Below are positions 8,879 through 16,405 of a stretch of 49,931 bases of DNA, one piece after another. The translations under genes and the position numbers were made by a program. Source of the DNA: Actinophytocola sp. (GTDB lineage Bacteria > Actinomycetota > Actinomycetes > Mycobacteriales > Pseudonocardiaceae); NCBI RefSeq assembly GCF_009379765.1, contig NZ_WHTD01000047.1, forward strand, positions 1 to 49,931. Reading direction: 5' to 3'. The first letter of the stretch is position 1; each line of letters begins with the position of its first letter. Below the pieces are notes generated by a model that did no database searches, was not told where the DNA came from, and saw only the letters and a program-made list of their open reading frames with translations.

Positions 8879-10051
8879 ATGTCTGCGTCCACGGACTCGG
8901 GAGTCCAGCAGCCGAAGGTCAAATGGCTGCATGGCTTAACCGGTTTCCGGTTTCCCATCGCCTTAGGAATCTTCTTCATCCACTCGAGCCACGCGGTGAA
9001 CCCGGTCAACTACGAGAAGCCGGTGAGCTTCTTCGCCGACCGCGGTCTCGCCGAGGGCATGTCGAACTTCCTCATCCCGATCGGCCTGCCGTTCCTGTCG
9101 CTGTTCTTCATGCTGAGCGGTTTCGTGCTCACCTGGTCGGCCCGGCCCACCGACACCGCCCGGTCGTTCTGGCGGCGCCGGTTCTTCCGGGTGTTCCCCA
9201 ACCACGTGGTGACGTTCGTGGTCGCGCTGTTCCTCATCGCCGGCGCCACCTCGAACTGGCTGCCGAACCTGCTGCTGGTGAACACCTGGGACGTGCACGA
9301 GCCTGAGGGCGGCACCAACTACATCGTCTGGTCGCTGTGCGCGGAGCTGCTGTTCTACGCGTCGTTCCCGCTGGTGCTCAACCTCGTCCGGCGGATCAAG
9401 GCCTCGCACCTGTGGGGCTGGGCGGCCGGGATGGCCGGCGGCATCGTCGGCGTCAACCTGGTTACCGTGTTCCTCATCGGCGGCTTCGTGTACCCGGGCA
9501 ACCTGCTGCAGCTGTCGACCGAGCAGATGTGGTTCGCGTCGCTGTTCCCGCCCGCACGCATCTTCGAGTTCGTGCTCGGCGTGCTGCTCGCCCGCATCGT
9601 GATGGCCGGCAAGTTCCCCCGGCTGAACTTCGTCACCGTGTTCCTGACCTGGATCGCGTCCTGTGTCGCCGCGCAGTACGTGCCGGCGCCGTGGACCTAC
9701 GCCGCCGTCGCGCTGATCCCGAACGTGATGATGCTCGGTGCCGTCGCCACGGCGGACATCCGCGGCTCCAAGAACATCCTGACGAACAAGTTCATGGTGT
9801 GGGGCGGCAACATCTCCTACGCGTTCTTCATGACCCAGACGATCCTCGTGTACTGGCTGCGCAGCGAGTTCAGCACGACCTACAGCCCGGCGGTCGCCGT
9901 CCTCATGTGGGTCGGGCTGCTCGGGGTGTGCCTGCTGACCGCGCACCTGCTCTTCACCTACGTCGAGAACCCGATCATGCGCCGGTTCGGCCGGCCGCGG
10001 AAGAAGATCCAGTCCGACCCGACCCGGTCGGTCACACCGGTGCCGGCCTGA
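8879..10051 (+). CDS. acyltransferase family 3 (OafA/MdmB-like) membrane protein
   Basis: A 390-aa multi-spanning O-acyltransferase. WLHGLTGFRFPIALGIFFIH gives the conserved start with the catalytic-type His in the first helix, and FFMLSGFVLTWSARP and FWRRRFFRVFPNH match the SGF.L and RRR.R.P blocks of the family. MdmB-type homologues acylate sugars or hydroxyls of macrolides, and exopolysaccharide enzymes also belong here, so an acyl group on the sugar or scaffold is inferred. AAAGGTG precedes the ATG. Two TTA leucine codons occur, at 8936-8938 and 8963-8965; I found no other TTA leucine codon in the window's genes. Confidence 0.88.
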   Translation: MSASTDSGVQQPKVKWLHGLTGFRFPIALGIFFIHSSHAVNPVNYEKPVSFFADRGLAEGMSNFLIPIGLPFLSLFFMLSGFVLTWSARPTDTARSFWRRRFFRVFPNHVVTFVVALFLIAGATSNWLPNLLLVNTWDVHEPEGGTNYIVWSLCAELLFYASFPLVLNLVRRIKASHLWGWAAGMAGGIVGVNLVTVFLIGGFVYPGNLLQLSTEQMWFASLFPPARIFEFVLGVLLARIVMAGKFPRLNFVTVFLTWIASCVAAQYVPAPWTYAAVALIPNVMMLGAVATADIRGSKNILTNKFMVWGGNISYAFFMTQTILVYWLRSEFSTTYSPAVAVLMWVGLLGVCLLTAHLLFTYVENPIMRRFGRPRKKIQSDPTRSVTPVPA

Positions 10052-10060
10052 CCCGCCCGA

Positions 10061-10102
10061 CCGCACCGAACGACGCGCCCTCGGACGCGTCGTTCGGTGC
10101 GG
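10061..10102. terminator. 17-bp perfect hairpin between acyltransferase and P450
   Basis: The arms 10061-10077 and 10086-10102 are exactly complementary (left arm CCGCACCGAACGACGCG) with an 8-base loop. No T-tract follows. It begins ten bases after the acyltransferase stop and ends 25 bases before the P450 ATG, so it could be a factor-independent terminator, a bidirectional stop, or an attenuator in the P450 leader. Confidence 0.6.
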
Positions 10103-10127
10103 GCTCATTCCACGAACGAGGTGCGCG

Positions 10128-11345
10128 ATGACCGACGGGCCGAAGCTGCTCGACCTGCTGTTCGACCAGGAGGCCTACGGCCGGCTCCGGGACCGGGGCA
10201 TCACCAGGGTCCGGCACTTCAACGGAACCCCGACCTGGGTCGTCGCCCGCTACTCCGACGTCCTGGCGGTCGTGAACCACCCCGGGGTGAGCAACAGCCC
10301 CGAGTACCAGAACCGGCTGGACACCGTTGCCGCGCCGGGCATCCCGGCCGAGTACGTGCGCTACCTCGGCAAGTCCGTGTCCATGATGGACGCTCCGCGG
10401 CACACGGCGGTGCGGCGCCAGGTGTCGAAGGTGTTCACCGCCCGCCGGGTGCAGGCGCTGCGGCCGCGGGTCCAGCAGATCACCGACGAGCTGCTCGACG
10501 GCCTCGCCCGGGAGAACGAGGTGGACCTGCTGGAGCGGTTCGCCTACCCGCTGCCGTTCGATGTGATCAGCGAGCTCCTCGGGGTGCCGCGGGACTTCCG
10601 CGCGCCGTGGCGCGAGGCGCTCGAGGGGATGATGTGGGGCACCCGGGAGCAGGTCGCGCCCGGCGCGCGGACCATGCTGGACTACGCGTCGCGGCTGGTG
10701 GCCCTGCGCCGCGCGGAGCCGGGCGACGACCTGGTCTCCGCCCTCGCGAACTCCACCGACGACGACCGGCTGGACGACGACGCGCTGATCTCCATGGTCA
10801 TCACGATCCTCAACGCGGGTCACGAGACGAGCGCGCAGCTCATCGCGAACGGCGTGTACGCCTTGCTGACCCACCCCGACCAGCTGGCTGGGCTGCGCGC
10901 CAACCCGGCACTGCTGCCGGCCGCGGTCGAGGAGATGCTGCGTTTCACCGGGCCGGCCGAGCTCTCCGCGCTGCGCTTCACCAAGGAGGACATCGAGGTC
11001 GGTGGCGTGGCGATCCCCGCGGGCGAGGTCATCCAGGTCATCTGGGCGGCCGCCAACCGCGACGGCGGCCAGTTCGCCGGGCCGGCCGGGTTCGACATCA
11101 CCCGCAAGAACAACGCGCACCTCGGCTTCGGCCACGGCATCCACTACTGCCTCGGCGCGCCGCTCGCGCGCATCGAGGCACAGGTCGCGTTCGGCACGAT
11201 CCTGCGCCGCTTCCCGGACATCGCGTTCTCCGTGCCCGCCGCCGAGGTCACCTGGCGGCGCGGCTTTCCCCGCGGCATCAACAGGTTGGACGCGCTGCCG
11301 GTGCGCCTCGGCACCGAGGCCGACGTGTCGCGTACGGCCGCCTGA
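10128..11345 (+). CDS. cytochrome P450
   Basis: A 405-aa complete bacterial class I P450. The I-helix oxygen-activation motif is NAGHETSAQL, the K-helix ExxR is EEMLRF, and the heme-cysteine motif is FGHGIHYCLGAPLAR. The N-terminal region (VRHFNGTPTWVVARYSDVLAVVNHPG) and MDAPRHTAVRRQVSKVFT in the C-helix are typical. It needs a ferredoxin and reductase not present in the window. GAGG precedes the ATG, which lies just downstream of the strong hairpin at 10061-10102. Expected to hydroxylate or epoxidise the product or a ring; the substrate is unknown. Confidence 0.93.
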   Translation: MTDGPKLLDLLFDQEAYGRLRDRGITRVRHFNGTPTWVVARYSDVLAVVNHPGVSNSPEYQNRLDTVAAPGIPAEYVRYLGKSVSMMDAPRHTAVRRQVSKVFTARRVQALRPRVQQITDELLDGLARENEVDLLERFAYPLPFDVISELLGVPRDFRAPWREALEGMMWGTREQVAPGARTMLDYASRLVALRRAEPGDDLVSALANSTDDDRLDDDALISMVITILNAGHETSAQLIANGVYALLTHPDQLAGLRANPALLPAAVEEMLRFTGPAELSALRFTKEDIEVGGVAIPAGEVIQVIWAAANRDGGQFAGPAGFDITRKNNAHLGFGHGIHYCLGAPLARIEAQVAFGTILRRFPDIAFSVPAAEVTWRRGFPRGINRLDALPVRLGTEADVSRTAA

Positions 11346-11440
11346 CACCGCGGTCGAGGCCCGACCGTCATTTCGGTGGGCCTCGAGTTCCCTTGAGTAC
11401 AAACGAGATCAAGGACATGTCATCCCCTGAAGGAGCCCCC

Positions 11441-11926
11441 ATGTCGGACACCAAACCGTTCCTGTGCGGACCCTCGCAGGGCAAGGCCATCTGGCACTTC
11501 GGCTCGCTGGTCGTCTTCCGGGCCACCGGCGAGGACACCGGCGGGCAGTACTGGCTGGCCGAGATGTCGTGCAACCGCGGCTACGGCTCACCTGTGCACG
11601 TGCACAGCAACGAGGACGAGCTCTTCCACATCCTCGAGGGTGAGATGAGCATCGAGGTCGGCGGCCAGCTGTTCGACGCCACGGCCGGCGACTCGGTGTT
11701 CCTGCCGCGCAACATCCCGCACTCCTACAAGGTCGAGTCGGACACCGCGCGCACGCTGGTGCTGGGCACCCCCGCCGGCTACGAGAACTGGTTCGTCGAG
11801 ACCGGCACCCCGGCCGAGCGGCTGGAGATCCCCGCGTTCGACCCGTCCACCTTCCCCGACTTCGGCGCGGTGATGGCCACCACGCAGAAGTACGGCGGCC
11901 AGGTCCTCGGCCCGCCGCGGGACTGA
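11441..11926 (+). CDS. cupin-domain protein (quercetinase-like)
   Basis: A 161-aa single cupin. Motif 1 is HVHSNEDELFHILEG (H.H...E......G, three metal ligands) and motif 2 includes GDSVFLPRNIPHSYK with the fourth histidine, so a metal site is probably complete. Relatives are dioxygenases, isomerases or cyclases that act on aromatic polyketides. GAAGGAG sits at the right distance before the ATG. It is followed after six bases by the amidohydrolase gene, starting a compact plus-strand run through the LLM enzyme at 14952. Confidence 0.85.
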   Translation: MSDTKPFLCGPSQGKAIWHFGSLVVFRATGEDTGGQYWLAEMSCNRGYGSPVHVHSNEDELFHILEGEMSIEVGGQLFDATAGDSVFLPRNIPHSYKVESDTARTLVLGTPAGYENWFVETGTPAERLEIPAFDPSTFPDFGAVMATTQKYGGQVLGPPRD

Positions 11927-11932
11927 GCCGGC

Positions 11933-12865
11933 ATGACCATCGATGTGCACGGGCACGTCACGCCTCCCGAGCTGCTGAAGCGCTTCCCCATGCCACCGAG
12001 CCTCGGCGACATCGACGGCATGGTGGAGCGCAAGGCCGCGCTGGGCATCACCACCACGGTGGTCGGCAGCCCGGTCGGCGCGGGCACGATGCTGCCGGCG
12101 CCGGGCATCGACAACTACGCCCAGTCGGCCGACTCGCTGGCGAGCTTCCACGAGTGGGTGGCCGAGACCGTGCGGGAGAAGGCCGGTGCGCTCACGGGCT
12201 ACGTCTACGTCAACCCGTTCGCGACCGACGATGTGGCGCGGGCGGCGGAGCTGCTGCGGTACGACGAGTTCACCGGGCTCATCGTGAACACGAGCGTGCG
12301 TGGCGAGTTCCTCGACGACGAGCGCGGCGACGAGTTCTTCGCGATGGCGCAGGAGACCGGTGCACCGGTGCTGCTGCACCCGCCGGCCGTGCCGGTCGCC
12401 GCCTCCAGCATGAAGAAGGTCGGCGCGATCGAGCACGTCGTGCGCCCGTGCGACATCACGATGGGCGTGGCGGCGATCCTGCTCGCCGGCCGGCTGCGGA
12501 CCTACCCCGGCCTGAAGCTGATCGCGCCGAACGCGGGCGGGGCGCTCGCGCTGCTGGCCGAGAAGCTCGACATGGCCCAGCGGCGCGACCAGATCGAGGG
12601 GCCGCCGCTGTCCGCGCAGCTGCGCCAGATCTACGTGGACACCGCCACGCCGTCGCTGCCGGCGCTGCGGGCCGCGGTCGAGGTGTTCGGGCCGGACCGG
12701 ATGCTGTTCGGCACCGACTCGCCACCGCTCGCCACGCCGCTGGACGCCGCGCTGGCCTCGGTCGACGCGCTCGGTCTGTCCGATGAGGACCGGGCAAAGG
12801 TGTTGGGCGGCAACGCGGTCTCGCTGTTCGGGCTCGGACCGGCCGAGTTGAGGAGGGCGTCGTGA
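11933..12865 (+). CDS. amidohydrolase-2 (ACMSD-like) protein with altered metal site
   Basis: A 310-aa TIM-barrel protein of the aminocarboxymuconate-semialdehyde decarboxylase group, whose members perform non-oxidative decarboxylation or hydration of aromatic acids. Present are the N-terminal HxH (DVHGH), the third metal His in LLHPP (about residue 145) and the metal Asp in FGTDSPP (about 263). The usual catalytic His-x-Gly-Gly after the sixth strand reads PNAGGAL here, with Asn in place of His. The stop overlaps a GTG that opens the mini-ORF 12862-12939. A decarboxylase or cyclase role on the polyketide is possible; the Asn may mean changed chemistry. Confidence 0.85.
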   Translation: MTIDVHGHVTPPELLKRFPMPPSLGDIDGMVERKAALGITTTVVGSPVGAGTMLPAPGIDNYAQSADSLASFHEWVAETVREKAGALTGYVYVNPFATDDVARAAELLRYDEFTGLIVNTSVRGEFLDDERGDEFFAMAQETGAPVLLHPPAVPVAASSMKKVGAIEHVVRPCDITMGVAAILLAGRLRTYPGLKLIAPNAGGALALLAEKLDMAQRRDQIEGPPLSAQLRQIYVDTATPSLPALRAAVEVFGPDRMLFGTDSPPLATPLDAALASVDALGLSDEDRAKVLGGNAVSLFGLGPAELRRAS

Positions 12866-12939
12866 GCAAGCTTGCGCGCGAACCATGGTCACAGGACGAC
12901 CGCGAGCGGCAGCACCGAGCCTGCGAGGGGATGTCGTGA
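12862..12939 (+). CDS. repeat-type mini-ORF bridging amidohydrolase and SDR
   Basis: A 25-codon frame starting GTG at 12862 (GTGA overlap with the amidohydrolase stop) and ending TGA at 12937-12939 (GTGA overlap with the SDR start at 12936). It shares blocks with the 62-bp repeats at 1-124: AGCTTGCGCGCGAACCAT near the start and CCTGCGAGG, which holds the next gene's SD, near the end; the middle differs. The encoded peptide keeps the pattern K/E-LA-R/S-EP and CE. It is the same element type used as a linker between biosynthetic genes. Confidence 0.5.
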   Translation: MSKLAREPWSQDDRERQHRACEGMS

Positions 12940-13685
12940 ACGAGCAGCGGGTGCTCGTCGTCGGCGGGTACGGCGGGCTGGGCGCGGTGATCTGCGACCA
13001 GTTCGCCTCCGCGGGCGCGTCGGTGGCGGTCGCCGGCCGGTCGCTGGACAAGGCGACCGAGCTGGCCGAGAAGCTCACCGCCGACGGCGGCACCGCGCTG
13101 CCGCTGGCCCTGGACGTCACCGACCCGGCGTCGATCGACGCCGCGGTGGCCGAGGTGGACGCGGCCTGGGGCGGCATCGACGTGCTGGTGAACTCGGCCA
13201 GCAAGCTGGTCACCGTGCCGGCCGAGCACTTCGACGCCGCGCAGTGGGCGGACGTGGTCAACGCCAACCTGGTCGGGGCGTTCCTGCTGTCCCAGTCGGT
13301 GGGCCGGCACATGCTGGCGCGCGGCAGCGGGCGGATCATCCACCTGTCGTCGGTGCGCGGGGATGCCGGCGGCCGCATGGGTTTCTCGGCGTACGGCGCG
13401 AGCAAGGCCGGCGTCAACCTGCTGGTGAAGCAGCTCGCGACGGAGTGGGGCGCACGGGGGGTGACCGTGAACGCGGTCGCGCCGGGCTTCATGCGCACGG
13501 ACTTCGTCGAGGCGGCGCAGCAGAACCAGCAGTTCGTCGCGCGGCTGCGGCAGCGCATCCCGATCGGCCGGTTCGCCGAGCCGGAGGAGGTGGCGAGCGC
13601 CGTGCTGTACCTGGCGACGCCGCTGGCCCGGTTCGTCAACGGCCAGGTCATCTACGTCGACGGCGGCGTGACCGCCAGCCACTAG
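12936..13685 (+). CDS. short-chain dehydrogenase/reductase (FabG-like)
   Basis: A 249-aa classical SDR. The Rossmann glycine motif is GGYGGLG (residues 10-16), the NAG-like motif is NSAS, and the catalytic set is Ser in HLSSVRG with Tyr and Lys in SAYGASKAG. It ends VIYVDGGVTASH as FabG relatives do. The GTG at 12936 overlaps the mini-ORF stop and has GAGGGG six bases upstream; an upstream ATG at 12885 in frame would run through the mini-ORF and is unlikely. A ketoreductase for a polyketide or sugar intermediate is inferred. Confidence 0.9.
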   Translation: MNEQRVLVVGGYGGLGAVICDQFASAGASVAVAGRSLDKATELAEKLTADGGTALPLALDVTDPASIDAAVAEVDAAWGGIDVLVNSASKLVTVPAEHFDAAQWADVVNANLVGAFLLSQSVGRHMLARGSGRIIHLSSVRGDAGGRMGFSAYGASKAGVNLLVKQLATEWGARGVTVNAVAPGFMRTDFVEAAQQNQQFVARLRQRIPIGRFAEPEEVASAVLYLATPLARFVNGQVIYVDGGVTASH

Positions 13686-13711
13686 TTGTTCCGCAGTTTA
13701 CGGAGGTAAGG

Positions 13712-14092
13712 ATGTCCACCTGGCACGCGCTGTTCTACCCGATCAAGGCGGGTAGCGAGGAGACGGTCAAGGAGTTGTTCCGCAACAGCGGGCGCCCCAG
13801 TTTCGAGGTCACCGACGGCGACGGCAAGGTCGTCGGCAAGCTGCTGGCCACCATGGCGTTCGTGGGCAAGGAGTCCGCGATCCGGGTGATCCACGTCGAT
13901 GGCCCGCTGCCACTGGTCGCCGCGCACATGAGCCGCCAGCCCGAGGTCCGGGAGTTCGAGAAGCAGCTGGAGGAGCACCTGAGCGTGGCCAGGGACATGG
14001 TCACCCCGGAGGGCGCCCGCGCCTTCTTCCAGCTGGCCGGCATGGAGAACGTGCTCAACCGGCAGGCGCCGGGTCACGAAGCGGCCGCCTGA
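13712..14092 (+). CDS. SchA/CurD-like domain protein
   Basis: A 126-aa protein opening with WHALFYPIKAGSEETVKELF, the hallmark of SchA/CurD-like proteins first seen in type II PKS spore-pigment clusters (ferredoxin-like fold, possible monooxygenase or cyclase accessory). A strong SD (ACGGAGGTAAGG) precedes the ATG. Its TGA overlaps the ATG of the LLM oxidoreductase (TGATG). Its presence with SnoaL-like and LLM genes hints that an aromatic polyketide is tailored here. The exact reaction is not established for the family. Confidence 0.8.
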   Translation: MSTWHALFYPIKAGSEETVKELFRNSGRPSFEVTDGDGKVVGKLLATMAFVGKESAIRVIHVDGPLPLVAAHMSRQPEVREFEKQLEEHLSVARDMVTPEGARAFFQLAGMENVLNRQAPGHEAAA

Positions 14093-14952
14093 TGGACATC
14101 GGGGTCGGCCTGCCGAGTGTGATCCGCGGGGTGGCGGGCGAGACCGTGCTGGAGTGGGCCCGCTCGGCCGACCAGGCGGGGTTCTCCAGCCTCGCCACCT
14201 TGGACCGGCTGGTGTACGACAACTACGACAGCCTCACCACGCTGGCCGCCGCGGCAGCGGTGACCGAGCGGGCCCGGCTGCTGACGTCGATCCTGATCTC
14301 GCCGCTGCAGGCGAACACCGCGCTGTTCGCCAAGCAGGCCGCGACGATCGACCGGCTGTCCGGTGGCCGGCTGGTCCTCGGCGTCGCCGCGGGCTCGCGT
14401 CCCGACGACTTCCGCGCGAGCGGGATCGAGATGGGCGGGCGGGGCAACCGGATCGAGGCCCAGGTCGCCGAGGCCAGGGCCATCTGGTCCGGCGAGCGGC
14501 GCGGGTTCGCCGGCGGCATCGGCCCGTCACTTCCCGCGGCGCCGCCGATCCTGATGGGTGGTCACTCACCGGCGGCGATCAACCGGGCGGCCCGGCTGGC
14601 CGACGGGTGGATCTCCGGCGGTGGCGGCGTCGAGATGTTCAGGCACGGCGTCGCGGCGTTCCGGGCCGCGTGGCAGGCCGCCGGCCGTTCCGGTGAGCCG
14701 AAGATCGTGTCGCTGACGTACTACGCGTTGGGCTCGCGGGCCGACGAGCTCGCGGACCGGTACCTCAGCGACTACTACGGCTTCGCGCCGCCGTACGCGC
14801 AGCTGGTGCTGCGCAACGCGGCGGTGGGCGAGGCCAAGCTGCGGTCCACCGTGGACGCGTTGGCGGAGATCGGCTGCTCCGAGGTCGTCCTCGCGCCGTG
14901 CGGTGCCGACCTGGAGCAACTGAAGGAGCTGCGCACGGTCGTCGGCAAGTAA
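14092..14952 (+). CDS. LLM-class flavin-dependent oxidoreductase
   Basis: A 286-aa luciferase-like TIM barrel. Typical blocks are GVGLPS at the N-terminus, LTTLAAAAAVTERARLLTSI, TIDRLSGGRLVLGVAAGSRP and APPILMGGHSPAAINRAARLADGW. These enzymes use FMN or F420 for monooxygenation or reduction. It is shorter than many homologues, with an abbreviated insertion after the GRGNR segment, but complete. The start overlaps the SchA/CurD stop. It is the last gene of the 11441-14952 run, before the 21-bp repeat arrays. Confidence 0.88.
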   Translation: MDIGVGLPSVIRGVAGETVLEWARSADQAGFSSLATLDRLVYDNYDSLTTLAAAAAVTERARLLTSILISPLQANTALFAKQAATIDRLSGGRLVLGVAAGSRPDDFRASGIEMGGRGNRIEAQVAEARAIWSGERRGFAGGIGPSLPAAPPILMGGHSPAAINRAARLADGWISGGGGVEMFRHGVAAFRAAWQAAGRSGEPKIVSLTYYALGSRADELADRYLSDYYGFAPPYAQLVLRNAAVGEAKLRSTVDALAEIGCSEVVLAPCGADLEQLKELRTVVGK

Positions 14953-15428
14953 ACGCCACCAAGCCCCACAACGCCCCGTGTCGACCCGTGACGTCGCCGT
15001 GTCGACCCGAGGCGTCGCCGTGTCGACCCGAGGCGTCGCCGTGTCGACCCGAGGCGTCGCCGTGTCGACCCGAGGCGTCGCCGTGTCGACCCGAGGCGTC
15101 GCCGAACCGACCCCTCGCGTCGCCGAGCCAGCCTGGTCGTGCCGGCGTGGCGCCACCACCTGGCGCCAACGCCACCCGACGACACAGCCACGCCACAAGG
15201 CGACACAGCTACGCCACAGGTCGACACAGCCACGCCGCAAGGCGACACAGCCACGCCGCAAGGCGACACAGCTACGCCACCCGACGACACGGCTACGCCA
15301 CGGGTCGGCACGGCTACGTCGTGGGTGACGCGGCTATGGCTGGCACTGGGGCGGGGCGGGCGGCTGCGGTCGTCACGCGGGAGGGCTGTCCTCGCGATGG
15401 CCGGCACGAGGGACATCGCCGCCGCGGG
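14953..15428. repeat. opposed arrays of 21-bp repeats between convergent genes
   Basis: This 476-bp gap holds no gene. Seven 21-bp units run head-to-tail at 14978-15124 (unit begins GTGTCGACCC and ends GTCGCC; five are identical). Seven related units in the opposite orientation fill 15174-15320 (plus-strand unit such as GCAAGGCGACAC then AGCCACGCC). Rotated to the same phase, the two arrays agree at about 15-19 of 21 positions, and the outermost pair is the most alike. The transcript of either strand could fold into a long imperfect stem. Because 21 is a multiple of three, several frames stay open across it, which produces spurious heptad-repeat ORFs. Confidence 0.9.
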
Positions 15429-16385
15429 TCACTCGCGTGGGGGAGCCTGGGCCGAGTCGGGACGGCCGCAGCACTTCTTGTACTTCGCCGCCGAGCCGCA
15501 CCAGCACGGCTCGTTGCGGGCAGGTGGCCAGTCGATCAGGCCGCCCTCGTCGACGATCTCGTCCAGGCAGGCGCGGCGGGTGATGTCGGACAGCGGATCG
15601 CCACCGGTGCGAGCCGCGAAGTCCGCGAGCTTCGCGGTGGTCAGGGGCACCATGGTGATCCGGGCGACCCCGGCGACGGACATGTCCTGGTTGGCGACCT
15701 CGTGCTCGCGGAGGACCGCATCTGCGTCGGCACTCTCGACGAGCTCCGGCCAGCGTGCGTGCGCGGGCGCGACCTCGGCCCGCGGCCAGAACAGCACCCG
15801 CACCTCAGCCGGCGGCTCGCCCTCGGCGATGCGGGCGTCCAGGTCGCCGAAGCCGTCGAAGTCGGAGTCGAGCGCGAGCACCGACTCGTCCAGCTCGTCC
15901 ACCGGCAGACCGAGCTCCTGGCGGGCGTTCAGCCGGCCGGCGAGGATCGCGGCGGCCGGGGAGAACACCTCGGACTCGGTCGCCATGTCGGCGATGTCGT
16001 CCTCGGTGAGCTGGCCGGCGGCCAGCTCGAACCAGGTCAGCGCCTGCTCGAAGTCGCCGCGCTCGGCCATGAGCTCGCCGGCGAGGTAGTACGGTGCCGG
16101 ATCCGGTAGCGGGTCGGCACGCAACGCGTCGAGCTGGGTGGCGGCCTCGGCGCCGCGGTCGAGATCGAACAGCACCTCCGCCAGCGCCACCCTGGCGTGG
16201 CCGCCGTCCTCGCCGCCGAGCGCCGCGGCCTCGGTGAGCAGCTCGACGGCACGGTCGTGCTCGCCGGCAAGGTGCCAGGCGTCGGCGGCCTCGATGAGGA
16301 TCTCGCCGCGATCCTCGGGATGTTCGACGAGCTCGGCCTCCAGGTCTCGAGCCAAACGCGTATGGTCTGCGGATCCGTTTCCCAT
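15429..16385 (-). CDS. SEC-C motif protein with TPR-like repeats
   Basis: A 318-aa protein. Residues about 10-150 have helical, Ala/Leu-rich TPR-like repeats (AADAWHLAGEHDRAVELLTEA, then AELMAERGDFEQALTWFELA-type units). The C-terminus carries the zinc-binding SEC-C motif NEPCWCGSAAKYKKCCG. SEC-C occurs at the end of SecA and in many stand-alone proteins of unknown role, probably as a protein- or nucleic-acid-binding zinc knuckle. The ATG (16383-16385) has no good SD. It is unlikely to belong to the biosynthetic pathway and could mark an internal boundary or insertion. Confidence 0.85.
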   Translation of the reverse strand: MGNGSADHTRLARDLEAELVEHPEDRGEILIEAADAWHLAGEHDRAVELLTEAAALGGEDGGHARVALAEVLFDLDRGAEAATQLDALRADPLPDPAPYYLAGELMAERGDFEQALTWFELAAGQLTEDDIADMATESEVFSPAAAILAGRLNARQELGLPVDELDESVLALDSDFDGFGDLDARIAEGEPPAEVRVLFWPRAEVAPAHARWPELVESADADAVLREHEVANQDMSVAGVARITMVPLTTAKLADFAARTGGDPLSDITRRACLDEIVDEGGLIDWPPARNEPCWCGSAAKYKKCCGRPDSAQAPPRE

Positions 16386-16405
16386 GCCGGCAGAGTATCC
16401 ACGGG

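Noticed and set aside
11588..13682. Long minus-strand frames opposite cupin, amidohydrolase and SDR genes
   Set aside because: No domain is recognisable, and the plus strand holds motif-complete enzymes with ribosome-binding sites.
14978..15320. CRISPR array
   Set aside because: The 21-bp units are contiguous with no spacers, are GC-rich, and no cas genes are present.
14898..15416. Heptad-repeat protein encoded across the repeat arrays
   Set aside because: Frames stay open only because 21 is divisible by three; there is no SD, and similar frames occur on both strands.
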